Assembly: GCA_027604685.1 (NCBI GenBank)
Contig: JADHYX010000088.1
Location: 1,301-65,300, forward strand
DNA: 64,000 nt
DNA from: Lobulomyces angularis
Taxonomy: Eukaryota; Chytridiomycota; Chytridiomycetes; Lobulomycetales; Lobulomycetaceae
Direction: 5' to 3'
The translations under genes and the position numbers were made by a program. The notes below the pieces were generated by a model. The model did no database searches and was not told where the DNA came from. It worked only from the letters and a program-made list of their open reading frames with translations. Positions within the stretch are counted from its first letter, which is position 1, and each line of letters opens with the position of its first letter. This document shows positions 34,212-46,964 of this stretch, one piece after another.

Positions 34212-36783
34212 ATGGGAACACATAGAAGCATTCAGAGTTTGAGTGATGGAAAGGTTTTAATGACAAAAATCCAAACATTATCTAAATTTTATATAAAACT
34301 TCTAAAATAAAAGGTTCCTTCAATTGAAAAGAGAATTGGGGAAGTTTTATTAAAAAATGACGGTGATTTGTTAGCTCTGATATGCCAAACAAATTTTGTT
34401 GGAAACACAGCTGCAAATGTGTCAGTTGGTGTTTTGGCTTTACTGCGAAAACAGCAAAAAGGAACTACAGAAAGATTCTTAAAAAGGTTGTTATCCAGTA
34501 GAGTAGAAGAATATTGTAAGATTAAAAGTTAAGATGTTCTTTAACTAATATTTTTATCAGTTATTAAAGGAAGAGATCTAAGTGATATAATTCGAGATAA
34601 TAGGTAATGATAACTTTCTTTTTTTTTTTTTTTAATATAAATTTAATATAAATATTCTCTAGTATGCCAACGATGCTTCTCAATACATATGCTAACTACG
34701 AAGGTGTAACGTACCTAAGCCAGTGCATATCAAAACCATTGTATGAATCAATGTCATTAATAGAGCACTGTGAGATAGATCCTCAGAAAATGCCAGAAAA
34801 TTCTGATGAAAACTCATTAAAATTAAATATAGAAAATCTGCAAAAAGCAACTTTACTATTTGTGGATGCCATATTGCATGAAAAGGAGCAGATGCCCAAT
34901 ACTTTGAAGGGCATGTGTAAATTTCTAAATTCTGTAATGACAGATACAAATTCACTTTTGACTTCATACGATCTTCATAATGTATCAAGACAGCAACTGG
35001 CAAATGTTTTAAAACCATATGGGCTGCATTCGTCCATGTCCTCGGATTTGAATGATGATATGCATTCTCCGACTAAATCTATTTGCTCACTTGACCTCTC
35101 ACCAATGAGGACAACAGCTAGTAATGAAACTAGCCATACACCACCGCTTTCCCCAACTAAAAGTGGGCTTGGTATTGTCACCGATGATTTCGATCATACA
35201 GGTTCACCAAAATTCAGATTTTTTGGAATAAAAAAAAGAGAAAAAAGTAAACAATCTATAACTGAATCATCATCAAAGGTATTACAGCGACCGCGAAAAA
35301 ACAGCAACGCTAGTAGTAAAAGCAGAGATAGTTTTAGTGAGAGAAATATAAAAAGTCCTATTAAAGGGAGAACAATTAGTCAATCTAGCATTTCATCTGA
35401 AAATGAAAAGGAAGTACATTCTAACTTTGAATTTTTGAGAAAAAAGCAACAGACTCAATTAACCGACATATTATCAGCAGAACAAGTTGAGGAAAATGTG
35501 AAAATTACTGAGTCTTCAAATGAAAACTTAACTGTGGTACTTCCAAAACAAGTTGTTGGGGATGGATCATTATTACACTCAAATTACACTGGGACCAGCT
35601 CAAATTCTAGCCCGCATCGAAATCAGTTCAGTACGCTAACTATCTGTGATAAAGTTGTTGGGTCTTTTCTATTTTTAAGATTTTTTGTTCCAGGTAACTA
35701 ATTTAAAAATTGTCTCATTAAAATATAAATGTTAATTTTTTTAAATACTTCAGCTATTACATCACCGGAGAGCTATGGATTTTTAGAAAAACGAATAACA
35801 TCAACTGGGAGGCGAGGATTAATATTGATTGGCAAAATCTTAACAGCGTTATGCAACGATGTAGAGTTTGGAAATAAAGAGCCTTACATGATTTGCATGA
35901 ACCAATTCTTAAAAAACAATAAAGATAGGGTAAAAGAATTTCTAAAGTACGCTGCTAATTCCGAAGTAATATTCACTTTACAAGATTTTATTTTAATATC
36001 TTTTAAATCAGATTACTGTTTCGGCAAATCATTCAGTAAAATCTAGTGAGGAGGAGGTGTTTAGATCTACAACCTCTGATAATGGAGAAGATTCTGGTTT
36101 TCGACAGCATTATGAACACTTTGCAAAGAATAGATTAGGACAAAAGATTCAAGGAAAGAGCAAAAGCATATTGAGTGCATCATTACCTAGTTTGCATACT
36201 GCAAGCAGTCCCGCCTTACAACAACCAGTCTGTCGAACCAGATCTGTTGAATTCAATGAAGCAGAAAACTTTTTCAACTTTTTAGGTAAAAGCATAATAA
36301 AAATAGAAGGAGATATCTGTGAAAAGTTTAGTTGCAAGGGAAATTGCAATGAAGCCAGAAGTCCTCAAAATTGTCAAAACTTTAATCATCAGACTTCTCA
36401 ATTTTCAATTCAAAACACTCATAATCATCACCACCACCATTATCATAATGTTTCAACTACTTTGATTGAAAATTTTCTGGAATTAAAAAAGCTGATAGAA
36501 CAAAGTGTTTACGCTGAACCTGATGTTAAAAAAAAACCAGAAAGCTTGCTTTCAAAATTAGGGAAAATGAGAATTAAAACACTTTTTCATCAAAGGTATA
36601 TTTTAAAACAAAATAAAACCTAATTCGCAGTTTTTATTTTATCTTTCTTTATTTCTTAGTGGAAACCAAAAAGATAAAAAATCGCTAAATAGTTCTTCTT
36701 TAGATGATCTATCATTTAGGAACATAAAAACTGTTCCAGGAAGTATACCAAATGATAAAGGCTCTGCTAATTCGCTGGGTTAG
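34212..36783 (+). CDS. Ras GTPase-activating protein with insertion in the catalytic domain
   Basis: RasGAP accelerates GTP hydrolysis by Ras-type GTPases. The first exon (MGTHRSIQSLSDGK) is joined by GT/AG splicing to VPSIEKRIGE and further exons. The arginine-finger loop is LSDIIRDNSMPTML (family FLR.NS.AT). The second signature, GSFLFLRFFVPAITSPESYG, and the later ARRxLILIGK-like RRGLILIGK and FGNKEPYM...NQFL are all present. Between the first helices (to LTSYDLHNVS) and GSFLFLR lie about 210 residues of serine-rich sequence, where RasGAPs normally have 20-30. After the domain comes a disordered tail with a histidine-rich patch near 36425-36450. Stop at 36781-36783. The exact subfamily is unclear; no C2 or SEC14 domain is seen in this gene. 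Confidence 0.84.
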
Positions 36784-37240
36784 AAAGAGATCAACTTCAA
36801 AAAAAATCGGTTCTAAATTAGTTGATAGTAATAATAATTATAATTTATTTTTATGCATTTTAGATTTTTTGTATATTGTAGAGGTTTGAAAATACATAAA
36901 CATAAACACATTGAGAAAAAGAAAAAATTAAAGATTTACTTTATTTATGTGATAATTTAACTTAAAATTTATTAATTGATCGCATTCATTTTATATTAAA
37001 GCCATTGACTTTCTTATTTTTTGATATATAAAGTTTGGGAATAATTTTTGTTGAATCATTTTTTTTTAATTTCTTTTTTTTATCAAAAAATCTCCCAAAA
37101 TTATACTTCTAACATAAGAAGTATTTTTTGTTTTTATTAGAAAAAAGCATTTTGTTTTATAAATCAATAGAAATTTTTATTAACTTTAAATTTTTAGAAG
37201 TCAAATTTTTTCCTTATCACAACACTAACACTACTCATTA
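36784..37240. other. Tandem intergenic region
   Basis: Between RasGAP and chorismate synthase. AT-rich without long homopolymers; no gene or RNA signal seen. Confidence 0.55.
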
Positions 37241-38838
37241 ATGGTATTCAAAAATTTAAAAAAACCAAAAGAGAAAAATTGAAAATTTACAAAATTATCC
37301 CCTTATATTGTTAATATTAATGTCAATTTTTTAATTAAAATTAAAACAAAAGAGCAGTTTTGGAAAATTATTTACAATTACAACATTTGGAGAAAGTCAC
37401 TGTAAAGCAGTAGGTGTAATATTAGACGGTTGCCCTCCTGGTATCCCATTAAGTGAAGAGGACATTCAAATCAGCCTAAATAGAAGAAGACCTGGTCAAA
37501 GTGATTTAACTACTCCTGTAAAATTATAATTATTGTGGATATTAACATTATTTTAAGAGAAATGAAGCAGATACCGTCACGATAATGAGTGGGTGTGAAA
37601 AAGGATTCACTCTTGGTACTCCAATCGCCATGTTGGTGAATAATAAGGATCAAAAACCGCACGACTATGGAGAAATGTAGAATATTTTTTTTCAGTTTCT
37701 TAAAAAAATTTCACAATAAACTTTTAGGGATTATTATCCAAGACCTTCCCATGCGGATTATACCTATTTAGAAAAATATTCTATTAAGGCTAGTTCAGGA
37801 GGAGGTAGAGCATCCGCCAGGGAAACCATTGGTTTTATTTAGAAAAAATATTTTATTTAATTTTTACTTTCATTATAGGAAGAGTTTCAGCAGCTGCAGT
37901 TGCAGAGAAATATTTAAAATTAACCGAAGGGATTGAAATTGTTGCATTTGTTTGTTCAGTAGGAGAAATAAATATGGATCCAACAACTTCTTATACTTCG
38001 AAAGACTCGGAAAACTGGTTAAAGAATTGGAAATCATGGTGGCACACGTTGAATACTATCAATAGGTCTGAAGTGGATGCAAATGAGGTATAAGTTTTTG
38101 TTTTTTAAGTAAAACAATGTTCAAATTTAGCAATTTGGTAGGTAAGGTGTCCAAATCAAGAAACTGCCGCGAAGATGAGAAAGAGGATAGTTCAAGCAAA
38201 AGAAGAGCACAATTCAATAGGTGGAACAGTTTGCTGTGTCATTAGAAATGTTCCTACTGGGTTAGGAGAACCCGCTTTTGATAAAATTGAAGCTAAATTA
38301 GCTCACGCCATGCTTTCCATTCCAGCAACGAAAGGTTTTGAGATTGGAAGTGGATTTTCAGGAACATTAATACCTGGAAATATACACAACGATCCATTTT
38401 ATAAAAAAAGTTGCGGAAAACTAGGTACTAAAACAAATTTTAGTGGAGGTATACAAGGAGGGATTACCAATGGCGAAGATATCTACTTTAAGGTTTCCTT
38501 TAAATCTGTTGCAACAATTGGACAATCTCAAAATACCTCTACTTATTTTGGTGACGATGGGGTGCTGGCAGCAAAGGGTAGACATGATCCTTGTGTTTTG
38601 CCTAGGGCAGTACCTATAGTTGAAGCAATGTCAGCCTTGGTGGTTATGGAGTAATATTTAAACATCAAATTAAATCTTTTTATCAATTATTTTATCTAGT
38701 GCTTTATTAATTCAAAAATCCAGGTCATCAGCAATTGAAGCTTTACCAAAAGATATTGAAATCCCTCATATTTTACGGGGAACGTTAAAAAATTTAGACA
38801 ATAATTTAAACACGAAAAAGAGAAAAATAGAGGATTAG
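37241..38838 (+). CDS. ARO2: Chorismate synthase, monofunctional
   Basis: Last step of the shikimate pathway: EPSP to chorismate, using reduced FMN. Exons 37241-37243, 37353-37517, 37558-37676, 37728-37831, 37879-38087, 38142-38650 and 38700-38838 give 415 residues. The family motifs are intact: [62 protein letters not shown] and [18 protein letters not shown]. The start is unusual: no ATG is in frame in the exon that begins SSFGKLF. The fungal consensus is MS.FGKLF, so the initiator is best placed as the lone ATG at 37241-37243, followed by a 109-bp intron with donor GTATTC. The symbol follows the yeast gene. Confidence 0.93.
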
Positions 38839-39259
38839 TTTATTAAATTTTTTTCTGATTTTACTATTTCCACAAAAACTTACTTAGTTCTTCTAAAAAT
38901 ATTTATTAAATTTGCAATATTGAATCAAGTTATTAATGAAATGATTAAAAATTATAAAATCGGAAGTGAACATTCAATCGTAATTAGGCTGAAAAAACAA
39001 CCAATTTAAGAAAAATTCCTTTTTTGCTACTTCAATTCATTTTATTCATGAGAGTGGAAAACTTGGATTATTTTTTTGATATAAAGAATGTAAAACTTAA
39101 ATTTTGAAACTTTTACATAACTAACATTAATATCCAATCACAACAGTTACAGTGAACTTAAAAAAAAAAAAAAAAATCCTTTCAATTGGATCAATTTGTT
39201 TATTTCAATTGAAATTTAAAAACAATTTTATTAATTCTTTATTAATAAATCATATTTCC
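38839..39259. other. Tandem intergenic region
   Basis: Between chorismate synthase and the multipass membrane protein. AT-rich; holds a 15-A run near 39161-39175. A frame that starts at 39152 upstream of the accepted ATG is a low-complexity extension and I do not use it. Confidence 0.5.
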
Positions 39260-40277
39260 ATGGCGAAACCTTTATCTAAAATTAAAATTGGAACATTTAC
39301 TACAATTTTAATAATTCAATTTGCCCTCGTAATACTAATAACAAGCATTGGGATTACAAATAACTCAGCAGGGTAAATAGATATTTTAATTGTTGTCGAA
39401 CTCTTGCTTACTTTTTTTTAATTGTCACGTACTAAATTTAAATTTACTTCTTTTGAAAATAGTGTAGCATTTCACTTTATAGAATTAATTCCAATAGCAT
39501 TAGGATTTATATCTGTATGGACTTACGATTAGTAAGTAGAAATGATAAAAAGAATAAAGATTTTTCGACTGTAATTATCTTTACTTTACCTTAACAAAAA
39601 AATATAGTAAAAATTATGTAATTTTTATAGTGAAAAGCCAGGATATCCAATTTTAAGAATATGCTGCCCATATTGTAGAAAACAAAGAAAATTTTACTCG
39701 TTTTTGCCTCTGGCCTCATATCAAGTGCTTTCTGCAGTGAGTATTAGAAAAAAAACAAAAAAAAAATCTTACGCAAATTTTGATAAAAGTATCTTATGTG
39801 GTGTTTTTTGACGTTTGTTGTAAATTTATTTGGAATGTTATTGACGTTAGAATTGTTTAGTCCGGAGGTTGAAAAGAATGAGATTGTAGAGTTGTTTTAT
39901 GGCACACCTAACATCACTTACTCAATGAAAGTTATCAATAACGTGACTCAAGAGAGAGAGATTCTTGATATGAGTTATGCAAAAGATTCTTCAACTTGGT
40001 ACGCGGTACAATGGACCACAGAGGTAAGAAAGAAAAGAAGAATCAGAAATTGATGAAAAATGTCTTTTATTAAATTGAAACTTTAAATTCTTAATACTTG
40101 AGAAACTCATTTAAATAAACCCGACTCACATTTAGCAACTAAATTACAAATTCATGATATATAAAAATTAAAATTTTTTCCTTATTGCGCTTTGTTTAGG
40201 TAGTAGGATTTGTTCTTGCATTAGCTTGCCGCCGAATGATGACACCTAAAGCTGCAGAATACCAAGGTTTTGCTTAA
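39260..40277 (+). CDS. Unrecognised multipass membrane protein, about 220 aa
   Basis: About five exons, starting MAKPLSKIKIGTF at ATG 39260. Hydrophobic segments are TILIIQFALVILITSIGI, then HFIELIPIALGFISVWTY (after a splice in NNSAG|VAF), then YLMWCFLTFVVNLFGMLL, and a final GFVLALAC. The second loop holds a possible metal- or disulfide-forming CCPYC. The large loop before the last helix (TPNITYSMKVINNVT, DSSTWYAVQWTTE) has N-x-S/T sequons and is probably lumenal. The C-terminus is RRMMTPKAAEYQGFA. I do not recognise the family; four TM helices and the glycosylation pattern suggest the secretory or endosomal system. It lies in tandem between chorismate synthase and BCAT. Confidence 0.7.
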
Positions 40278-40360
40278 AGTTAAATCCCCAAAGAAGATTT
40301 TTCCGCCAATTTCTGGAAAAAAACTTTTTTAATTTATATATAATTTATTACAAATAAAAA

Positions 40361-41862
40361 ATGATTGTAACAAAAAGTCGTTTGTTAACTTCCATTTTAA
40401 AACCGCAGTCTAAAATTGCATTTCCTTCGACACTACTCAATGTTCGGTTGAAGTCATCGACTGCACTTCCTGACATTGACAGTTCAAAATTGAAGGTCAC
40501 AATGAACTCTGAACTTAAAAAGAAACCTTTAAACAAGGATTTACTCTTCGGTCATTCTTTTACCGATCACATGTTGACTGTTGAATGGACTGCTACCAAG
40601 GGTTGGGAAGCTCCAAAAATTTTACGTAATCTACACAGTTAAACCATTAATCCTTTTTCTTATATTAACAGCCTATGGAAAACTTTCTCTTGATCCATCT
40701 GCTGTTGTCTTTCATTATGCCATAGAATGTTTTGAAGGTATGAAGGCATACATTGATAAACAAGGAAAAATTAGGTTTGTAATTTTTTAAGTTGAGGTAT
40801 TAACAATTTTTTTTTCAGGCTCTTCAGACCTGATATGAATATGAATAGATTAGCATCCTCTTGCAAAAGGTTAACCTTACCAGCTTTTGATCGTAAACAA
40901 TTTTTAGAATGGTATTGTTGCCTATATCGCATGCTTTATTTTTGTAATTAAATAAAAATTTATCTTTAGCGTTAAAGAACTCTTGAAAATTGATAAAAGT
41001 TGGATCCCGAAAGAAAAGGGCTATTCACTTTATATCCGTCCAACTGCAATAGGAACTCAAAATTCATTAGGTAAGGCTTACCTCATTTTTATCTATAAAC
41101 TTTTCCTTTAAGGTGTTGGACCTTCCAATAAGGCGTTAATGTTTGTTATTTGTTCTCCTGTTGGGCCATATTATAAAACTGGTTTCTCCGCAGTTTCACT
41201 TTACGCAACGAGAGACTATGTCAGAGCTTGGCCTGGTGGTACTGGTGATGCCAAATTAGGCTCAAATTATGCATCAGGAATTAGACGTATGCTTAATTTT
41301 TTATTGCACAATTTAACATAGGGTAATACTTAAATAGCTCAAATTGAAGTCGCAAAAGATGGTTATCAGCAGATTTTATGGATGTTTGGAAAGGAAGATT
41401 ATGTGACTGAAGGTTTTTTTTTAAACTATCATTCTTTTAACTTTGTGTTATCCAGTTGGTACTATGAACTTTTTTTGTTATTGGATTAATGAACAAGGTG
41501 AAAAAGAATTATGCACACCACCTTTAGATGGTACCATTCTTCCAGGTGTTACCAGAAATTCTATTCTTTCTTTAGCAAGAGACTGGAAAGAGTTTAAAGT
41601 TGTTGAAAAAAACATTACCTTGCCCGAAATTAAAAAAGCATCTACCGAAAACAGATTGTTAGAGTTATTTGGCGCTGGTACAGCTGCTATTGTTAGCCCT
41701 ATTAAAAATATTAGATATAACGATTTTGACATTAAAGTTCCTCTAGATCCAAAGGATCCTAAGGCGCAAGCAGGTCCGCTAACTACAAGATTTGCTGAAA
41801 CTATTATGGGAATTCAGTATGGTGACATTAATCATAAAGATTGGTCTGTAGTTATAGATTAA
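40361..41862 (+). CDS. Branched-chain amino acid aminotransferase, mitochondrial type
   Basis: PLP-dependent, class IV; interconverts leucine, isoleucine and valine with their 2-oxo acids. The first 30 residues ([18 protein letters not shown]...) are basic and serine-rich without acids, a plausible mitochondrial presequence. Landmarks are [35 protein letters not shown], the PLP-lysine block [35 protein letters not shown] and [11 protein letters not shown]. About eight short exons with introns of 40-60 bp; stop TAA at 41860-41862. Fungal BCATs are called BAT1/BAT2; the sequence alone does not separate catabolic from anabolic roles. Confidence 0.93.
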
Positions 41863-42064
41863 GTAATTTTTATATAGAAAAAAATATTACTATTTGGCTT
41901 TCTTAACTTAGATTTTTTTTAATTGAAAGCTTTTTTTAAAAAAAATATTTAAGTTGGTAAATTAACAATGAAATATTTTTTTTTTTTTTAAAAATAATTT
42001 TTTAATAACTCTCACTTGGATAAATAAAACCACAACAAAAAATAATATTTCATATCAAAAATAA

Positions 42065-43513
42065 ATGAAAAGAAATAATGTATTTCAAGATTCAGATGGA
42101 GGAAGTTCCTCTGATGACAGCAGTAGTACTGCAAAAAAAAAATCAAAAAAGTTGGTAATTCCATTGATTAAAAAAAATAATTACAATATGTCAATTGAAG
42201 AAAAAGAATTAGTGGAAAAAATTGTAAAAGACTCAACAGAAGCATTCTCGGAAGAAAATACAAATTTAAAAAATATACCCTTAATACAACAAAATAAAAT
42301 TCCAAACATTGATGGAGTTGAAAATGAAAAGGATAAACTAAAGTTAGATCTTTCGCATAGACCCGAGCAAAGTACTTTAGAAGAATACGAAGACGTGTCG
42401 GTCGAAGAATTTGGTTTGGCACTAATGAGAGGAATGGGTTGGAAGGATGGTATGTCGGTTGGTAAAAATCAAAAATCTGGGTATAGATTTGTAAATTTTT
42501 TCCATCAACTTTTAATTACAAAATAGATTAGTTGCTCCGATTATTATGAAACCTCGACCATTAGGTTTAGGTCTGGGTGCAACTCCTGCACCTTTTGCAA
42601 TGAACGGAGAAAAAAACTTTAAAGGTAGTGAATTGAAAAACCAAAATACTGAAGTGGAGGAAAAAATTGAAGAAAATAAACCTAGGAAAAAAGCGGCTGC
42701 ATTAACAAAATATGAAGAAGATCAGATTGAATTGGCAAAATTCAAGTCAGGACTAAAAGTTTTCGTTAAGCAAGGAAAGTTTAAGAATATTATTGGAAAG
42801 ATAGTTGAGAGCAAACTGATAAAAAACGATGGTATTAGTGTGAAATTGAAAATTAAAAAAGACTTAAATGGAATCACTGATAAGGAAGGTGAAATTATTA
42901 AAGTTTGGTCGGATCAGTGTCAACTAGAAGATGAAAATGGCGATTTCAAAGGAAAGGATGCAACTTCAAGTTTGAAGAAAGTTAAAACCTGGGTGAAACC
43001 TTATATCAAAGTTGTATGTCTTTTGATTTTTTGTTTATAATTAAGAATTCTTTATTTTTTTGTAAGATGATAACTAATAAGCAGTTTGGGAAATATTACA
43101 AATGTAAAGGAATCGTACAAGATATATCCTCTAACGGACAATTTAGTTTAAAAATAGAAAACGGACAATTAGTTGAAAGTAATGAAATTAATCGTTTAAG
43201 TTTTTTAATTTACATTATTTTATGATAGAATTGACTGATTTTGATGTTGAGAGTTATATTCCATCTGTTGGAAAACCCGTTTTAGTTTTAAAATGTAAGT
43301 TAGATAAGCACATTATTGGACAAACTGGTAAAATATTGGAAAAAAATGTGGTTAAAGAAAAATGTGTGGTTCAGCTGGATCGTGATTTTGAAATAAAGGT
43401 AACCTTTTATCTGTTAGTAATTTTCTTTATACTTAATTTTTTTTTTATTGCAGACTTTTGATTTTGATGATATCTCAGAAATTGTTGAGGAGGAGCACTT
43501 TGATTTTTCTTGA
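42065..43513 (+). CDS. GPKOW: GPKOW/Spp2-like splicing factor (G-patch and KOW)
   Basis: Spliceosomal cofactor that activates the DEAH helicase DHX16/Prp2 through its G-patch. The N-terminus is acidic-serine (DSDGGSSSDDSSS) and basic. The G-patch region reads VEEFGLALMRGMGWKDGMSVGKN, followed after an intron by KPRPLGLGLGATPAP. Two KOW-like beta segments follow: FKSGLKVFVKQGKFKNIIGK and SVGKPVLVLKCKLDKHIIGQ. The C-terminus ends DISEIVEEEHFDFS. This order (acidic start, G-patch, KOW, KOW) fits GPKOW rather than the shorter yeast Spp2. About five exons, with the last stop TGA at 43511-43513. Confidence 0.88.
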
Positions 43514-43706
43514 AGTCGATTATTCAATAATGCACCTTTTAAACTTGGCAAAGTAATTTTTTTTTTATTTTAGAAACTTCTTTATTTTTTATTTATTTAT
43601 ATAATTTAAACATGTATATTATGTAAAAAAAAAAATAATTACTAAATGTATAATTCTATAGTTAAATTAAAAATAAACTTAATTAGGTTCTATTTCTTTG
43701 CTTAAT

Positions 43707-46700
43707 TTAAAAAATAACATTTAGAGAGGATAGATTATGTAATGCTTCATCAGAAAAATTTTTAGTTATTGCATCTTCCTCCAAATTGTTTGAAACGACA
43801 TTCAATTGGTTAAAAATTTTTTTAACATTTTTTTCACCCAACACTTTAGTAATATTTCTGTCAAAACCACGAATTATGAACAAAAGAATTCCTACAACAC
43901 CTTCAAAAAATTAAAAAAAAACACATAATTTAAATTTTTATTATCATGTTAGTTTATTTTATTTTTTTATTAAACCTCTTCTGATTTCAAAATCTTTTTC
44001 AAATATTAACGAATTCTCAACGTAGCTTAGTACCTGCTGGATTACAGGAAATAAAGAGTATGCCGAAGTTTCTGCTATACAAGACATTAAACTTAAGGAA
44101 CTCATTCTCATTTCCAATTTTTCATCTTTCAAAACCACCAAAATTGGGGTCATCAACGATTCCGCTATTTAATAATAAAAAAATAAAAAGCAAGGAAAAA
44201 AATAAATTGAATGAAAAAATATTTAAATACAATATTTGGAGAAGGCCACTCCAAGTTTTTGTATGGTTTTTAATAAGACTTCTCCCACCCTTAATCTAAA
44301 GTCCAAGTCCAACTCATTTTCCAGATATTTTTTTACAATGTAGTTTAGACTTCGTTGAGTGTATTTATCAGTTAAAGCAGACAAACCTTTTATCGCATTT
44401 AAATATAAGTAGCTACAAATTGAAAGTTAAATATCTATGCTCTCGAAATTACCTGTCATTATCATACATTAAACCCAAAAATAGCTCACATATAGAATCG
44501 AATCTTTCATCAATTATCTTGCTTTTTTTTAAAATTAGTTCAATAATTTTATTCACCCCATGGACTCTAACTGGAATTAACTGGTGGCAAATTTCCTGCA
44601 GTGCTTCAACAAAAATCATTTGAGATTCATCAATTGCCGAATTATTGGAATCTTTTTCTGATAGATTTAAATATTGCAGCATTAAATTTTTAAGCTGTAA
44701 GATTGCATTAATAATTTCTTGATCTTTTTCCTTTAATAACAAAGTCTCCAATATTATAAATAAATCGCCAGTGACTACGGTCATGCTTCCTGTAAAATTT
44801 AAGTCATCTAGAACAAAATCAAAATAAAACAGTTTTTTGTTCTTATTTAATTACTCTTGGTAAATATGGCCGACAAAAGAGAAATTGTCAATAAAATAGT
44901 TTGTTGAAGATCTGCAAGCTCATCAGAGTTCAACTCATGTGTATTTTCTTGCTTTGTCAAAATGGATTTTGCCAATTCAAATATTTTCAATGCATCCAAA
45001 CTTGAAATTAATTCATCGCCAAAATTCGCCAATAAAGTTAAGATAATTTTCGCAGTATTAAGTTTTCTTTTATAAGAGCGAAATTAAAATTAAAATTAAA
45101 ATAGGAAAAATGAGAACCTTTTTTTATGATTGATTTCAAACACTATATCCAAATTTTTTTTTAAGTCATCTGGCCCTTCTACCACTCCATCCGACTCCTC
45201 GTATTCCTCTACTTCATTTGAAGAATATAATTTAAATAATTCGACAAAAAATAATGAAACGAGTTCAATGCTATTAATTTTGACAAGCAAATTGAAAAAT
45301 ATATCAACATCAACCTCGTAAAATTGAAAATTTTTTTTCAAAAAATAGCATCCGAAGTTGTTCAAGTCCAGCTTCATACTACGCCAACTTTGTTGAGACG
45401 AGGGTATATCAATAGTGATTAGCCTTAGAATTTGTAGAGAAACATTTTTATCAAGAAGGTGAAAGCTTAAAGAAAATATCTCTGGTATTAGGTTGTCAAA
45501 GTTTTTTATGGTCGAAGACTTTAGTATAGAGGAGCACAGAGTTTGGTGAATATAATATAATGGTGGAAAGACTTTTTTTTCTTTAAAAAAATTTTTTTTT
45601 AAAAAATACCTGGCAAAAGATTGAAAACAAAATTTGGATTGGGTTCGGTATTTGACAAGAGAGTCCAAAGAACAAGTAAATCTGCATTCAATTTCTTAGA
45701 ACTCACCAATGTATTGATCTCATTCAGTTCCAAATTTTCGATATTGCTGGACAATTGATCAATGCAACTGGTTTCCATTTGAATATCATAAAAGTGTTTG
45801 AAATTACCAAGAATTCTATTTTCTATTATTTCAATTTTAGAAAATTCTTTATAATTTTCAATAATATTAGATATTATAAATGATGCCGCTTTAATTAACT
45901 TTTTCGCTTGCGAAGTTGCTGGGTTTACGTTGCGACTTAAAATTTCAAATAGTTGCTCAGTGATATTAGTGAAATAACTCTACGAAAAAAAAATTACTCA
46001 ACATATTTAAATTCACTTACGTTTATTGAAATTCGACTAGGTACTGTTAATAATAGAGTACATACTAACTGCAGTTGTTGTAATGATAACTCATCAACGG
46101 TGTCTACAACATTTTATTTCAAAAAAAAATTTATGATCAAAATTACCATCGCTACATAATATGGTAATAAAAAGAGAGGAGCACCCGTCGTTTCTAAGAA
46201 TAATTTTAGTTAAATTTTCACCGCAAGATTTCTTTGTCCAACTTTGTGAGGTTTTGGAATACTTTAACAAAAACATTAAATTTTCTAAGGAATTACGCGA
46301 TGGCAACCTTATTTTCATTAGTAATACTTTTTTAATTATCTATACCTATCAAAAACTTTTTTCATAAAATTATTGAAGTCGTTTTTAGAGGTTTTAATGC
46401 ATGGATCATTTGACAGTGTAAAAAGAGTAATAAATATGAAATTCAAATACTTAGCAGTGTAATTTGCTAGTAGGTTAACCTCATTTTCAACTTGGTAGTC
46501 AAAAATTGGTTGCAAAAAAAATTCACAAACCGTGTATGAAAAATTAACGGTGTCCTCAGATCTATTAAACACACAATCTAAAGTTTATAAGATTGAAATA
46601 CAAGAAGTTTTTTTTACCCAATTCAATTTTTAACCCTGACATCAACTCCTTTTTTATATTCTTATCCTCTATTATAGGCATTAAACTGAAAATAATTAAA

Positions 46701-46915
46701 TGCTCAATTGCTATTCTTATAAAATTTAAGTTGCTCAAACTTAGTTTTTCCAAGTTTTTGTATTTGCTTAATCGATCTTTTACCACCTCAAAACATTCTT
46801 TAGAAAAATTAAATTGATTCATTTTCAACAACTCTAGCTCAAATTCATTTGCATTATGTTTATTAGTAAATAGCTTGCATTTTTCCATTAGATTCTTTAG
46901 TATCTCAGATTCCAT
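43707..46915 (-). CDS. TANGO6: TANGO6/RTP1 homologue, HEAT-repeat protein
   Basis: Large all-helical protein of about 900 residues over roughly ten exons; start ATG 46915 (MESEILKNLMEKC). An ATG at 46948 would only add a poly-lysine run. The N-terminal two thirds are divergent HEAT-like helices. The C-terminus carries the two recognisable RTP1/TANGO6 blocks: a first one with NKIIELILKKSKIIDERFD, FLGLMYDNDRYLYLNAIKGL and DFRLRVGEVLL, and a second with MTPILVVLKDEKLEMRMSSL, then EIRRGVVGILLFIIRG-like sequence across the last intron. Yeast Rtp1 helps assemble and import RNA polymerases; the animal protein was named for a secretion phenotype. Divergent from URB2, with 49 bp between start codons. 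Confidence 0.82.
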
Positions 46916-46964
46916 TTTTTTTTTTTTTTTTTTAGCTTTCATCATCACTTGGAAGTGAACTTAA
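46916..46964. promoter_or_regulatory. 49-bp divergent promoter/leader of TANGO6 and URB2
   Basis: The two start codons are 49 bp apart on opposite strands. The interval is a T(17) run followed by AGCTTTCATCATCACTTGG. A poly(dA:dT) tract in a narrow divergent promoter is a common nucleosome-excluding element; that role here is inference. Confidence 0.55.

Noticed and set aside
46916..46948. Upstream ATG for TANGO6 giving MMMKAKKKKKKM
   Set aside because: It only translates the poly-T promoter tract as poly-lysine; the ATG at 46915 gives a normal start.
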